A stretch of DNA of 64,000 bases from the NCBI GenBank assembly GCA_020850355.1, contig JADZEX010000077.1, forward strand, positions 62,001-126,000, written 5' to 3'. Source of the stretch: Fimbriimonadaceae bacterium (GTDB lineage: Bacteria > Armatimonadota > UBA10988). The notes under the pieces were generated by a model. The model saw only the letters and a program-made list of their open reading frames with translations. It was not told where the DNA came from and did no database searches. Positions 1-10,337 of this stretch are shown one piece after another. Position 1 is the first letter of the stretch. Every line of letters starts with the position of its first letter. The position numbers were made by a program, and so were the translations under genes.

Positions 1-156
1 CCCGGCGAGGCGCTGGAAACCAGTCAGCGGTCGCAGTTCCACGCGAGGGCACTGCTGGCGGTAGCCCAACGCGTCGAGTGCGTCGGACAGCACGGCCACG
101 TAGAGGTGTTCACGAATCAGCGGCAGGGTGATCGGATCGGGTGTCGGCGACGGCAT
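1..156 (-). CDS. RraA-family protein, N-terminal part (cut by window edge)
   Basis: Only the first 52 codons are inside the window; the frame runs open through base 1. The reading LYVAVLSDALDALGY near residues 17-31 matches the start of RraA-like proteins, which include RNase E regulators and class II aldolases such as 4-hydroxy-4-methyl-2-oxoglutarate aldolase. It begins 24 bp after the stop of the HAD gene and follows the dehydratase/HAD pair on the same strand, so it is probably the third gene of that operon. An aldolase would fit downstream of a sugar-acid dehydratase, but that is inference. The active-site region is outside the window. Confidence 0.7.
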   Translation of the reverse strand, partial: MPSPTPDPITLPLIREHLYVAVLSDALDALGYRQQCPRVELRPLTGFQRLAG

Positions 157-180
157 GGTAGGGGCGACCTCTGGCCGCTA

Positions 181-1014
181 CTACGGTCCGGCGCCAGGAA
201 TCCCTTCCGCCCGCGCCGCCAGCACCCACTCGACGATCTCGGCCACCCCGGCGCCCAGCTCAGCGGTCGCCTGATAGCCGCCCTGGGCCGCCACCAGGGC
301 GCGGATCTCGGGGATCGCGTTGCCCACCGCCGCGGCCCGCAGGCCGCAGGTGCCGTCCAACATGGTGGTGTCGTTCTGGCGGTCGCCCACGGCCAGCAAC
401 TGCGCCGGCGCCAGGCCCAGGGCCGCGGCCATCGCGGCGACGGCGCGTCCCTTGCCGACGCTGGCCGGCAGCAGGACCACCAGGTGCCAGTTCTGGGTGA
501 CCTGCAGCCGTGGCTCGCGCGCGGCGATCCAGGGTCGCAGCCAGGCCGCCGTGGCCACCGCCGCCGCCTCGCTGTCCGCCGCGAAGTCGACCATCCCGCG
601 CTCGCGCTGCAACTCGTCGGGCACGTGCTGCCGCAACGCGTAGCCCGCGGCCGTCAGCGCCTGCCTCGCCTCGCGCAGCAGCTCGCGGGCGACCGGCAGG
701 AGCGCGTCCCACTCGGCGTCGACCGCGTCGTTCCAGGGACGGTGCGGGACGAACCCGGCGCCATCGCGCAGCCAGACCGAGCGTTCGTCGCAGCAGAGCG
801 CCGCGAAGACGCCGCTCGCGGGGCCGAGACCGTTGGCGGTGAGGATCTCGAGTTGCCCGCCGGGCGGTCGCCCCGAGGCGGTGCAGACGGCAATCCCGGC
901 CGCGGCCGCGCGGCGCAGCGTGGCCACCGCCCGGGCGTCGATCTGGTGCCCCGGCCCGATCAGCGTGCCGTCGAAGTCCAGGGCGACCGCGGCGATCTGG
1001 CGCGGGTCGATCAC
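181..1014 (-). CDS. HAD-superfamily (Cof-type) phosphatase
   Basis: A 277-residue HAD hydrolase of the IIB (Cof-like) cap class. Motif I is DFDGTL near residue 13, motif III includes the lysine in SVGKGRAV, and motif IV is [10 protein letters not shown]. These residues hold the nucleophilic Asp, the Lys and the Mg-binding Asp pair, so it should be an active sugar-phosphate or related phosphatase; the substrate cannot be read. A longer open frame exists upstream, but the GTG at 1014 overlaps the dehydratase stop by four bases (GTGA), which indicates translational coupling and sets the start. It is the middle gene of a dehydratase-HAD-RraA operon. Confidence 0.88.
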   Translation of the reverse strand: MIDPRQIAAVALDFDGTLIGPGHQIDARAVATLRRAAAAGIAVCTASGRPPGGQLEILTANGLGPASGVFAALCCDERSVWLRDGAGFVPHRPWNDAVDAEWDALLPVARELLREARQALTAAGYALRQHVPDELQRERGMVDFAADSEAAAVATAAWLRPWIAAREPRLQVTQNWHLVVLLPASVGKGRAVAAMAAALGLAPAQLLAVGDRQNDTTMLDGTCGLRAAAVGNAIPEIRALVAAQGGYQATAELGAGVAEIVEWVLAARAEGIPGAGP

Positions 1015-2978
1015 TGCGCACCTCGCGCCAACTGCGCCAGAATCGCGTCGACATCGTAGACGCAGCCACCCCAGGTGCCGCCGCTGGCCGCCTGCAGCGC
1101 CGCCCAGAGACGCGTCTCGGGCGGCAACTCGGGGTCGGGCGCCAGGTCCGGCCGGGGTGCCCGCCGGGCCAACTCGGCGCTGCCCCAGGCCGCGTCGTGC
1201 CGCGCCGCGGCGTCGCCGACCAGGTCGACCGTGCCGCGCAGCCCGGCCGTGTCGATCACGATGGCGATGCGGTCGCCGTCGCGCAGCTTGCCGAGCGGCC
1301 CGCCGGCCAGCGCTTCGGGGCCGAGGTGGCCGAGGCAGGCGCCGGTCGAGACGCCGCTGAAACGCGCATCGGTGAGCAGGGCCACGTGCTTGCCAAACGG
1401 CAGGTAGCGCAGGGCCGAGGTGAGCTGGTACGTTTCCTCCATGCCCGACCCCAACGGCCCCCGGCCGCACAGCACCAGCACATCGCCGGCGCGGATCTGT
1501 CCCGCTTTGAGCGCCGCGATGGCCGCGCGCTCGGTGACGAACACCTTGGCCGGCCCCTCGTGCCGGTAGACACCGTCGGGGTCGACCACGCTGGGGTCGA
1601 GGCCGGTCGACTTCACGACGGCCCCCTCCGGCGCCAGGTTGCCGGTCGGGAAGGTCACCGTGCTGGTCAGCCCGGCGGCCCGGGCGGCGGCCGGCGGGTA
1701 GATCACGGTGTCGGGATCGACCCCGTCGGTGGTCCACAGCAGCTCCCGTAGCCGCGCTCGCCGCTCACTATTCTCCCACCAGCGCAGCACCCGCTCGACG
1801 GTCTCGCCGCCACAGGTCAGAGCCTCCAGCCGCAGCAGGCCGAGGTCGCGGAGGTGGAGCATCACCTCGGGCACGCCCCCGGCCAGGAAGACCCGCACCG
1901 TGGGGTGTCCGACGGGGCCGTTCGGCAGCACATCGACCAGCCGCGGCACGGCGCGATTGACGGCCTGCCAGTCGGCCACCGTCGGCCGGGGCAGCCCGGC
2001 GGCGTGGGCGATGGCCGGGAGGTGCAGCAGCAGGTTGGTGCTGCCTCCAAACGCGGCATGGACCTGCAACGCGTTGTGCAACGCGGCGGGGGTCAGCAGG
2101 TCGCGACAGGCTCGCCCGTCGCGAATCTGGCGCAGCACGGCGCGGGCGCTGGCTCGCGCCAGGTCGGCCCACAGGGCCGTGCCCGAGGGCGCCAGCGCAC
2201 TGTGGCAGAGCGCCAGCCCCAACGCCTCGGCGACCACCTGGCTGCTGGCCGCGGTGCCCAGAAACTGGCAGCCTCCGCCGGGCGAGCCGCAGGCGCGACA
2301 GGCTAGCCGAGCGGCCTCTTCGAGCGTCACCTCGCCCGCGGCGTAGCGCGCGCCGAGGCTTTGCACCTTGCCCGCATCCTCGCTGTCGTCGGCCGGCAGG
2401 GTCACTCCACCGGGAACCAGTGCCACCGGCAGATCCGCGCTGGCGGCCAGCGCCATCAGCATCGCTGGCAGGCCCTTGTCGCAGGTCGCGATGCCCAGCA
2501 CCGCGGACCGTCGCGGCAGGCTGCGGATCAGGCGCCGGAAGACGGTCGCGGCGTCGTTGCGGTAGGGCAGGCTGTCGAACATCCCGGTGGTGCCCTGCGT
2601 CCGTCCGTCGCAGGGGTCGCTGACGTAGCCGGCGAACGGCACCGCGCCACGGGCCGCCAGCTCCTGCGCCGCCGCCTCCACCAAACGGTGGACCTCGTAA
2701 TGGCCGGTGTGGTAACCCAACGCCACCGGCCGCCCATCGCTCCCGGCCAGGCCGCCGTGGGTGCTTAGCAGCAGCACCTCCGGCCCGCCGAGCCGCGCCG
2801 GGTCCCAGCCCATGCCGACGTTCTGGGTCCAGCCAAAGAGATCGCCCGAGGCCCACTCGCGCAACTGCTGCGCCGTCAGCGGTAGGGCCCCAGCCGGCCC
2901 CGGCGCATGCGTCGGCAGCGCCTCACCGCCGGTCACCCCCATCACCTCGTCCCAGCTCGCCGGAAAGTCGGCCACCAC
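1011..2978 (-). CDS. yjhG: D-xylonate dehydratase, YjhG/YagF type (IlvD/Edd family)
   Basis: A 655-residue IlvD/Edd-family dehydratase that reads closely along the YjhG/YagF branch, known to dehydrate D-xylonate to 2-keto-3-deoxy-xylonate. Diagnostic blocks include [56 protein letters not shown] and [20 protein letters not shown]. The cysteines in DPCDGR, ATCDKG and the GGGCQF stretch are candidate iron-sulfur ligands. Length equals that of E. coli YjhG as I remember it. It heads an operon with a HAD phosphatase and an RraA-family gene, suggesting oxidative (Dahms or Weimberg-like) pentose or sugar-acid use. A related aldonate is possible as substrate. Confidence 0.92.
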   Translation of the reverse strand: MVADFPASWDEVMGVTGGEALPTHAPGPAGALPLTAQQLREWASGDLFGWTQNVGMGWDPARLGGPEVLLLSTHGGLAGSDGRPVALGYHTGHYEVHRLVEAAAQELAARGAVPFAGYVSDPCDGRTQGTTGMFDSLPYRNDAATVFRRLIRSLPRRSAVLGIATCDKGLPAMLMALAASADLPVALVPGGVTLPADDSEDAGKVQSLGARYAAGEVTLEEAARLACRACGSPGGGCQFLGTAASSQVVAEALGLALCHSALAPSGTALWADLARASARAVLRQIRDGRACRDLLTPAALHNALQVHAAFGGSTNLLLHLPAIAHAAGLPRPTVADWQAVNRAVPRLVDVLPNGPVGHPTVRVFLAGGVPEVMLHLRDLGLLRLEALTCGGETVERVLRWWENSERRARLRELLWTTDGVDPDTVIYPPAAARAAGLTSTVTFPTGNLAPEGAVVKSTGLDPSVVDPDGVYRHEGPAKVFVTERAAIAALKAGQIRAGDVLVLCGRGPLGSGMEETYQLTSALRYLPFGKHVALLTDARFSGVSTGACLGHLGPEALAGGPLGKLRDGDRIAIVIDTAGLRGTVDLVGDAAARHDAAWGSAELARRAPRPDLAPDPELPPETRLWAALQAASGGTWGGCVYDVDAILAQLARGAQ

Positions 2979-3059
2979 TCACTCCCACCCTATCGTACCC
3001 CCAGACCCGCGAATCCTCGCCCTCATCCATCCCCGCGGGGCCCGCCGCCAGCGCCGGGG

Positions 3060-4407
<1,348 letters not shown>

Positions 4408-4415
4408 GGCATCAT

Positions 4416-4446
4416 GGACGGGCCGCCCGCCGCGGGCGGCCCGTCC
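4416..4446 (+). terminator. strong hairpin between metY and metX
   Basis: A perfect 15-base inverted repeat (GGACGGGCCGCCCGC / GCGGGCGGCCCGTCC) with almost no spacer. It will fold as a very stable stem just after the metY stop. No T-run follows, so it may be an attenuator, a partial terminator or an mRNA-stability element rather than a full stop. Confidence 0.6.
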
Positions 4447-4471
4447 CAGCCCGAGGAACCGCCCGCACGCC

Positions 4472-5785
4472 ATGAGTGATCCCGCCAACGCCCTGGTCGG
4501 CCGCAAGAAGCGGTCATCGGACCCGCCCGACAGCCCGCGCAGCGTCGGCTGGGTGACGCCCCAGCACGCCCTGCTGGCCAGTGCGGCCAACCCGCTGCCG
4601 CTCGACTGCGGCCGCCACCTGGCGCCGGTGTCGGTCGAGTACGAGACCTACGGCGCCCTCAACGCCGCGCGGGACAACGCGATTCTGATCCTGCACGCCC
4701 TCAGCGGCGATGCCCATGTCGCCGGCTGGGACGCCACCAATCAGGCGCCCGACTGCGCCCGTCCCTGGCGCCATTGGTGCGTCGCCCCCGACGGCAGCGA
4801 CCGCGAGCACGGCAAGTCACCGAACTGGTGGGACACGATGATCGGCCCTGGCAAGGCCTTCGACACCAACCACTTCTGCGTGATCTGCGCCAACGTCCTG
4901 GGGAGCTGCTACGGCACCACCGGCCCGAGCAGCCTGGACCCGGCGACCGGCCGGCCCTACGGATTGAGCTTCCCAGCGGTGACCGTCCGCGACTGGGTCC
5001 GGCTGCACGCCCGGCTGCTCGACCACCTCGGCATCGACCAGCTCTACGCCGCGGCCGGCGGTTCGCTCGGTGGGCAGCAGGTGATCGAGCTCGGCCTGGC
5101 CTTCCCGGAGCGAGTCCGCGGGCTGATGGTCCTGGCCGCCAGCCCGCGGCTGAGCAATCAGGGCATCGCGCTCAACTACGCGGCGCGCCACGCCATCATC
5201 AACGATCCCTGGTTTGCACGCGGCGACTACTACGACGCGGCGCGCCGCCCCGACGCCGGGCTGGGCATCGCGCGGATGATCGGCCACATCACCTACCTCT
5301 CCGAGATGGGCATGGAGCTGCGCTTCGACCCCGGTCGGCGGCCGTCGGCCGATCTGGTGCGCGGGCTCTACGACCCGCACCGGCTGGCCTTGGAGCCCGG
5401 CGGCTACGTGCCGGGCAACGAGTTCGACGTCGAGAGCTACCTGACGCGGCAGGCCGAGGGGTTCATCGAGCGCTTCGATCCGAACAGCTACCTTTACATC
5501 ACCAAGGCGATGGACTACTACAGCGCCGCCGACTGGGGCGACGGTGACCTGGGCCGCGCCGCGGCCCGCGCCCGCGGTCGCTGGCTGGTCGCCAGCTTCA
5601 CCAGCGACTGGCTCTACCCGCCCGCCAGTTGCCGCCGCCTGGCCGACGCGCTGTGTGCCAACTCGCAGCCGGTGACCTACGTCAACATCGAGTCCGACTA
5701 CGGCCACGACGCCTTCCTGCTGGAGGTCGACACCCTCGAGCGGCTGATCGTCGGCTTCCTGGAAGGAGTCGCCCGCCATGGCTGA
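4472..5785 (+). CDS. metX: homoserine O-acetyltransferase
   Basis: A 437-residue alpha/beta-hydrolase acyltransferase of the MetX family, acetylating homoserine to supply MetY. The nucleophile is S198 in AAGGSLGGQQ, after the NVLGSCYGTTGP oxyanion-side block; the acid and base are probably the Asp in FTSDWLYPP and the His in YGHDAFL. SVEYETYG and LILHALSGDAHVAG near residues 55-85 are family hallmarks. The frame is open further upstream, but that part overlaps metY, so I chose the ATG at 4472. The first 20 or so residues are basic and unlike the family, and may be a lineage-specific tail. Its 3' end overlaps metW by 8 bp. Succinyl-CoA use cannot be excluded from sequence alone. Confidence 0.94.
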   Translation: MSDPANALVGRKKRSSDPPDSPRSVGWVTPQHALLASAANPLPLDCGRHLAPVSVEYETYGALNAARDNAILILHALSGDAHVAGWDATNQAPDCARPWRHWCVAPDGSDREHGKSPNWWDTMIGPGKAFDTNHFCVICANVLGSCYGTTGPSSLDPATGRPYGLSFPAVTVRDWVRLHARLLDHLGIDQLYAAAGGSLGGQQVIELGLAFPERVRGLMVLAASPRLSNQGIALNYAARHAIINDPWFARGDYYDAARRPDAGLGIARMIGHITYLSEMGMELRFDPGRRPSADLVRGLYDPHRLALEPGGYVPGNEFDVESYLTRQAEGFIERFDPNSYLYITKAMDYYSAADWGDGDLGRAAARARGRWLVASFTSDWLYPPASCRRLADALCANSQPVTYVNIESDYGHDAFLLEVDTLERLIVGFLEGVARHG

Positions 5786-6494
5786 CCGCACCCACCGGGA
5801 GACCATCGAGCGGCTCTACGCGACGCACCCGCAGTTGTCCGAGGCGGTCGCCTTCCTGGCCAGCCTGGACACCCACTTTGGCGACGATCCCGGCAATGGC
5901 CGGGTGCGCTGGGACCACGACCTGATCGTCAGCCTGATCCCCAGCGGCGCCAAGGTGCTCGACCTCGGCTGCGGCGAGGGCGACCTGCTGAGCCGCCTGA
6001 TCCACGAGCACGGCTGCCACGGGCAGGGCGTCGAGCGGGACGAAGCCAGCATCATCCGCTGCGTCGAGCGCGGCGTGCCGGTGATCCAGAGCGACCTCGA
6101 CCAGGCGCTGCCCGGCTTCCCGCAGCAGAGCTTCGACTATGTGGTGCTGGAGGAGACCCTGCAGACCGTCAGCCGGCCGCAGATTGTGCTCGACGAAATG
6201 CTCCGGATCGGCTGCACCGGTATCGTCAGCTTCCCGAACTTCGGGCACTGGTGGATCCGCACGCAGCTCCTGATCGAGGGCCGCATGCCGGTCACCCCGC
6301 GGCTGCCCCAAAGTTGGTACGGCACGCCCAACATCCACGTGCTGACCGTGCGCGACTTCACCACCTGGTGCCAGACCAACGGCGTCGCCATCCAACAGCA
6401 GTTCGCCTACGCGGAGGGTGAGTACCACGAGCTGATTCCGGCCGACAACACGCTGGCCGAGGAAGCGCTGTTCGTGATTGAACGCGCCCGCTGA
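5778..6494 (+). CDS. metW: methionine biosynthesis protein MetW
   Basis: A 238-residue SAM-methyltransferase-fold protein. The nucleotide-binding loop is VLDLGCGEGDLLSRL near residue 55; QSDLDQALPGFPQQSFDYVVLEETLQ and SFPNFGHWWIR are MetW signatures. MetW is known to partner MetX and support its acetyltransferase activity in several bacteria. The ATG lies inside the last codons of metX (8-bp overlap), a usual metXW arrangement that implies coupled translation. It is longer than the roughly 195-residue proteobacterial proteins by an N-terminal segment of about 40 residues. Confidence 0.93.
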   Translation: MADRTHRETIERLYATHPQLSEAVAFLASLDTHFGDDPGNGRVRWDHDLIVSLIPSGAKVLDLGCGEGDLLSRLIHEHGCHGQGVERDEASIIRCVERGVPVIQSDLDQALPGFPQQSFDYVVLEETLQTVSRPQIVLDEMLRIGCTGIVSFPNFGHWWIRTQLLIEGRMPVTPRLPQSWYGTPNIHVLTVRDFTTWCQTNGVAIQQQFAYAEGEYHELIPADNTLAEEALFVIERAR

Positions 6495-6499
6495 GCCGC

Positions 6500-7315
6500 T
6501 CAGGCCGGCGCTGGCACCGCCAGCGCGCCGATCTCCTCGGGCGCGGCCAGGCGGCCGCCGAAGCAAAGCTGGTTGACCAGCCGCAGGCTGTCGGCCGAGC
6601 CGGTGGCACACCAGCGATGCGCTCCCGGACCGGCCGCCGCCGCCCCCGTGTCGTGCAGCCAGGCGGCCACGGTCCGGGCGGTCTCAAAGGCGGGATCGAT
6701 CAGTTGCGTCCGCTCCTCGGTACGCATCCGCAGCAGCGGCGCCAGGAAGGGGTAATGGGTGCAGCCCAACAGCAGCGCGTCGAGCTGTGCCAGGGGCAGT
6801 TCGGCAAGGTAGTCACAGACCGCGCTGACAGCGTCCGGGGTGCTCAGCCGCCCGGCCTCGACCAGGGGCACGAAGCGGGGGCAGGCGACCTGCGCCACCG
6901 GCAAGCCCGGCTGCAACGCCTGCAGCGCGTGGGGGTAGGCCCCGCTGGCGACGGTGGCGGCGGTGGCGATGACGCCCACCGTGCCGCCCCGCCAGGCTGC
7001 TCCGGCCGCCCGCGCACCACCCTCGATCACGCCGACCACCGGCACGTCGACCACCTCGCGGCAGGCCTCCAGGGCGACCGCCGAGCAGGTGTTGCAGGCG
7101 ACCACCACCAGCTTGCAGCCCTCCGCCTCCAGCCAGCGGGTGATGCTGCTGGCGAGGTGGCAGAGTTCGTCCACGGAGCGGCCGCCGTAGGGCACGTGCG
7201 CGGTGTCGGCGACGTACAGCAGCGCTTCGGCCGGCAGCCGCCAGATCAGCTCGCGCGCCACGGTTAGGCCACCGATCCCGGAGTCGAACAGCCCGATCGG
7301 CGCGGCGCGGTTCAC
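6500..7315 (-). CDS. murI: glutamate racemase
   Basis: A 271-residue Asp/Glu racemase making D-glutamate for peptidoglycan. The two catalytic cysteines are C74 in VVACNTCSA and C185 in LLGCTHYPF. The amino end IGLFDSGIGGLTVARE and the VADTAHVPYGGRS block are canonical. The start is a GTG that overlaps the stop of the GerMN gene by four bases, so it is the last gene of the amidase-GerMN-murI operon. It converges on metW with only a few bases between the stops. Confidence 0.95.
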   Translation of the reverse strand: MNRAAPIGLFDSGIGGLTVARELIWRLPAEALLYVADTAHVPYGGRSVDELCHLASSITRWLEAEGCKLVVVACNTCSAVALEACREVVDVPVVGVIEGGARAAGAAWRGGTVGVIATAATVASGAYPHALQALQPGLPVAQVACPRFVPLVEAGRLSTPDAVSAVCDYLAELPLAQLDALLLGCTHYPFLAPLLRMRTEERTQLIDPAFETARTVAAWLHDTGAAAAGPGAHRWCATGSADSLRLVNQLCFGGRLAAPEEIGALAVPAPA

Positions 7316-7896
7316 TCGACCTTCTTCCCTCCCACCAACGACGGGTCGGGCTCCAGGGGGTTGCTGAGGTCGATCACCCCGCCGAAGTCGCCCGCGGGGT
7401 CGCCGTCGAGCAGGATCTGCACGCGCTTCACCCCAGGCACGCTGCCGGCCGTGTGGATCACCGAATAGGCCGCCAGGTTGGCAGCATCGGACCCGCCCTG
7501 GAAGTCGGTCGCGAAGTTGCGTGACAGGTCGACGATGGCGAGGTCACCGCGGAGCAGCACCTTGTTGAGCTTGACGCCCTCTGGGATCACCCGCGTGTGG
7601 GCCTCCTCGGTCGGTCCGGCGAGCAGCGCGCGGAGGGCCTCCTCCAAGATCATCGGCGGCTGCTGCGGGTCGGCCGCCAGCTCTGGCGCCTCGGCCTCCA
7701 GGTAGCGCAGTTCCTGGTCGGGGAAGTAGACGGCCGCGCTGACCGGCGCGATGGCCTCGCCCTTCGACTTCTCCGGCTCGGGCTGCTCGGCACGGCTCGA
7801 CGCCGGCGGATCGCCCTCGGCCGGCGCCATCGTCGCCGACCTCTGGCAGCCCGCCAGGACCAGGCACCACAACACGCCCGCCGTCCAACGTCGCAT
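7312..7896 (-). CDS. GerMN-domain lipoprotein
   Basis: A 194-residue protein with a lipoprotein signal peptide ending in the lipobox LAGC (Cys near residue 17). A low-complexity Pro/Glu/Lys linker follows, then one GerMN (sporulation/spore germination) domain from about residue 55 to 170, including LRALLAGPTEEA, VDLSRNFATDFQGG and VQILLDGDPAG. GerMN domains occur in envelope lipoproteins of many phyla and do not imply spores. It starts 1 bp after the amidase stop and overlaps murI, so it probably acts at the wall with the amidase. The longer frame upstream overlaps the amidase gene and was discarded. Confidence 0.88.
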   Translation of the reverse strand: MRRWTAGVLWCLVLAGCQRSATMAPAEGDPPASSRAEQPEPEKSKGEAIAPVSAAVYFPDQELRYLEAEAPELAADPQQPPMILEEALRALLAGPTEEAHTRVIPEGVKLNKVLLRGDLAIVDLSRNFATDFQGGSDAANLAAYSVIHTAGSVPGVKRVQILLDGDPAGDFGGVIDLSNPLEPDPSLVGGKKVE

Positions 7897-7897
7897 C

Positions 7898-9268
7898 TCA
7901 GCCCTCCGGCCGGCGGCCCGCGGCCGCGGTTTCGATCGGTTCCAGGGAGCCGGGCAGACGTTGCAGGAACTGCATCGCCCCATGCACGATCCCCAGCGCG
8001 CAGGTCTGCCGGAACTCCGGCGTGTCGAGCTTGCCGCCGTCGCCGGCGTGGTCCAGGTAACCGGTCTCCACCAGCACCGCCGGCATCTGGCTGTACCGCA
8101 CCACCACAAACTTGCGCTGGAAGGTGCCCCGCGCCGGCAGCCCGGCCTGCGCCGCGAAGGCCTGCAGCATCACTTCGCTGAAGGCCTCGCTCTGGGGCGT
8201 GTAGTAGTAGACCTCGGTGCCGCTGCGCTGGCCCTTCTTGTCGTCGGGCATCGCGTTGCAGTGGATGCTCACAAACAGGTCAGCGCCCCAGCGATTGGCG
8301 ATCGCCGGCCGCTCCTCCAGCGGGATGAAGGTGTCGTCGGAGCGGGTCATCTGCACCTCGACGCCCTTGCCGCGGAGCAGTTCCGCGGCCCGGAGTCCGA
8401 TGTCGAGCACCACGTCCTTCTCACGCAGGCCCGGCCGGCAGCCGCTGCAACCGGGGTCCTTGCCGCCGTGGCCGGGATCGATCACGACCTTCCGTCCGCG
8501 AGTCTCGGTGCGGCCGAGCTGGATCACCAGGCGGCTGGGCGAGAGTCGCCGCAGCACTTGCCAGGCGACCGGTCCGGTCAGCTCGAAGACCAGCCGCACG
8601 ACATCGTCGCTGAACTGCGCGGCGCGGACCTCGCGGACCAGACCGTTGTCCTTGCCGGGCGCCGCGGCGGTCGCGGCCAGCCTGGCGCCGTCGAGGTCGA
8701 CCACCAGCCGCGCTGGCGCGCTCATCTGGAAGGCCTTCGCGGCGGTCAGCTCGCTGAGCTCCACCACAAAAGCCGCGGCGCGGTCGCTCTCGCCGGCCCA
8801 GGAGGTGCGGTTGACGGTCAGCCGCGGCTGCGCGGGCGCCGGCTCGGCCGGCTTGCCGCCACCTTCGCCCAGGCCGATGAACAGGATTTTGCCCTCCGCC
8901 TGGGGCGCCAGCCGGTAGGTATGCCGGCCGGTGAGGTCCAGCACCAGCCGCGCGATCGGAGGTTCGTCGCTGAACTGGCCGAGCCGCACCGACTTGGCAA
9001 GCGGGTGGTTGAGCGGGACGTGGAGCGTCTGACCGGTCTTCAGCCGGGTGCCGGCGAAGTCAAACAGCAGCCGGTCGGGTTCGCTCAGCCGGGTCACGGT
9101 CGGCGTCACGCCACTGCTCAGGTCGAGGCGCAGGGTGACGCCTTTGGTGGTCTGCGCAGTGGTCAGGTTCTCGAGGACGACCACACTTGGCTCGTCGGCC
9201 GCCGCGCGGGGCGTGGTGACGAGCAGCATAGCCAACGCGGCGAGCGCCCTGCCGCAGCGGTCGATCAT
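7898..9268 (-). CDS. N-acetylmuramoyl-L-alanine amidase with two AMIN domains
   Basis: A 456-residue exported amidase. A Sec signal peptide (about residues 1-24) is followed by two AMIN-like targeting domains (about 27-135 and 150-252), then an Amidase_3 catalytic domain from about 258 to the end. Zn ligands are H267 (IDPGHGG), E283 (GLREKDV) and H336 (SIHCNA); the catalytic Glu lies in LVETGYLDH. It cleaves the muramic acid-L-Ala bond during cell separation or wall turnover. An in-frame GTG lies two codons upstream, but GGGAG is 5 bases from the ATG at 9268, so I chose the ATG. It heads the operon with GerMN and murI. Confidence 0.93.
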   Translation of the reverse strand: MIDRCGRALAALAMLLVTTPRAAADEPSVVVLENLTTAQTTKGVTLRLDLSSGVTPTVTRLSEPDRLLFDFAGTRLKTGQTLHVPLNHPLAKSVRLGQFSDEPPIARLVLDLTGRHTYRLAPQAEGKILFIGLGEGGGKPAEPAPAQPRLTVNRTSWAGESDRAAAFVVELSELTAAKAFQMSAPARLVVDLDGARLAATAAAPGKDNGLVREVRAAQFSDDVVRLVFELTGPVAWQVLRRLSPSRLVIQLGRTETRGRKVVIDPGHGGKDPGCSGCRPGLREKDVVLDIGLRAAELLRGKGVEVQMTRSDDTFIPLEERPAIANRWGADLFVSIHCNAMPDDKKGQRSGTEVYYYTPQSEAFSEVMLQAFAAQAGLPARGTFQRKFVVVRYSQMPAVLVETGYLDHAGDGGKLDTPEFRQTCALGIVHGAMQFLQRLPGSLEPIETAAAGRRPEG

Positions 9269-9306
9269 GGCCACTCCCGGGAGCGGGAGCGACGGTCGGG
9301 CCGTAC

Positions 9307-9697
9307 TGGTGGAGGTGGCGGGAATCGAACCCGCGTCCGAAGAGCCATTCCCCGTGTGTCTACGTGCGTAGCCTCAGATCGTTGTCTCGGCTCGTGGCTC
9401 AGCTCTCAGGCGGGCGGACCACGAGCCCAGGTCGTTAGTTGTCAGGTGCTGGTTCCGACCAGGGCCCGCACCTTATCCGGCATATTTAACGTCGCCACGA
9501 CAACGGCCGGCGGGTCACCGCGCGACGCCCGCGACGCGATGCGCGGGAGGGTGGCTTTTTAGCCCAGAGGGCTACGCGGCCAGCGGAAGTGCATCGTAAT
9601 CGGCACTTGTGGTTTGCCGGATGATTAGCGAGGCCAACCGGCATCCTCGGCACGCTACACGGAGTCCGTTCACTCCCCGTCGAGACCAATCACCCCC
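9307..9697 (-). ncRNA. ssrA: transfer-messenger RNA (tmRNA)
   Basis: A one-piece tmRNA of about 391 nt. The 5' end reads GGGGGTG and pairs with CACCTCC before the 3' ACCA, forming the alanine-tRNA-like acceptor. The T-loop reads GGTTCGATTCC, and the 5' domain contains the conserved GGTCTCGACGGGGAG. The tag frame lies at 9572-9604 and would encode ADYDALPLAA followed by TAG, ending in the usual -LAA. Several GC-rich inverted repeats after the tag fit pseudoknots. It acts with SmpB to rescue stalled ribosomes and mark proteins for proteolysis. The CCA is encoded. Confidence 0.95.
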
Positions 9698-9839
9698 GTG
9701 GATACGAACACGGGCTGGCCCGACCGTCACCTCCTTCGCTCACCCTCCAGGGCGCTCTGCCATAGTCCAACGACCGAGCGCAGCAGTTAGTTCCCAGCGC
9801 TGTTGGACAATCCGGCGGCCGGGAAGTGGCAGCCGCCCC

Positions 9840-10265
9840 CTACGCCACCGCCGCCGCGGCGCCGGCCTCGGCGCAGGCGTGGTCGTCTTCCACCGTCGAG
9901 CCCGAGACGCCGATCCCGCCAATCACGGTGCCGTCCGCCAGGGCGATCGGCAGGCCGCCGGGGAAGGTAATCAGCCCGCCGTTGGAAAGCTCGATCCCGT
10001 AGAGCGGCCCACCCGGCTGCGAGAGCTGGCCGACCGCGCCAGTCGGGAAGTGGAATAGGATGGCCGTTCGGGCCTTGCGCTGGGCGATGTCGATGCTGCC
10101 CAGCCAGGCGCCGTCCATGCGGGCGAAGGCCTTCAGGTGGCCGCCGCTGTCGACCACGGCGATGTCCATGGTCACGCCCAACTCTACGGCCTTCGCCGCC
10201 GCCGCCTGCACCGCGGTGGTGGCCTGCGCCAAACTGATCTCACGGGTTGCCAAGGCTTCTGCCAT
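9840..10265 (-). CDS. HbpS/GlcG-family (Haem_degrading) protein
   Basis: A 141-residue protein of the GlcG/HbpS family. The features are [16 protein letters not shown] near residues 36-51, the [12 protein letters not shown] helix, and the glycine-rich end [21 protein letters not shown]. Family members bind heme, corrinoid or small ligands, or sit in diol and glycolate operons; the role here cannot be read. It has no signal peptide. It is divergent from a secreted enzyme gene 72 bp away. A CATAAT hexamer on the minus strand (10284-10289) could be its -10, but I see no good -35. Confidence 0.85.
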   Translation of the reverse strand: MAEALATREISLAQATTAVQAAAAKAVELGVTMDIAVVDSGGHLKAFARMDGAWLGSIDIAQRKARTAILFHFPTGAVGQLSQPGGPLYGIELSNGGLITFPGGLPIALADGTVIGGIGVSGSTVEDDHACAEAGAAAAVA

Positions 10266-10337
10266 CGAGTCCCTCCGACCTTCATTATGCGACAGGGGTT
10301 GCGAACGGTCCGGCCGATCGGCCGGGTGGAGTGTGCG

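Noticed and set aside
6508-6526. Hairpin (8-bp arms) between the convergent metW and murI genes
   Set aside because: It lies inside the murI coding end and has short arms and no T-run, so I do not call it a terminator.
7312-7896. Spore germination protein GerM
   Set aside because: Only the GerMN domain is shared; no other sporulation gene is present and the context is cell-wall turnover.
9307-9382. tRNA-like 3' end with T-loop and CCA
   Set aside because: Not a separate tRNA; it is the tRNA-like end of the tmRNA gene. I found no true tRNA or rRNA gene in the window.
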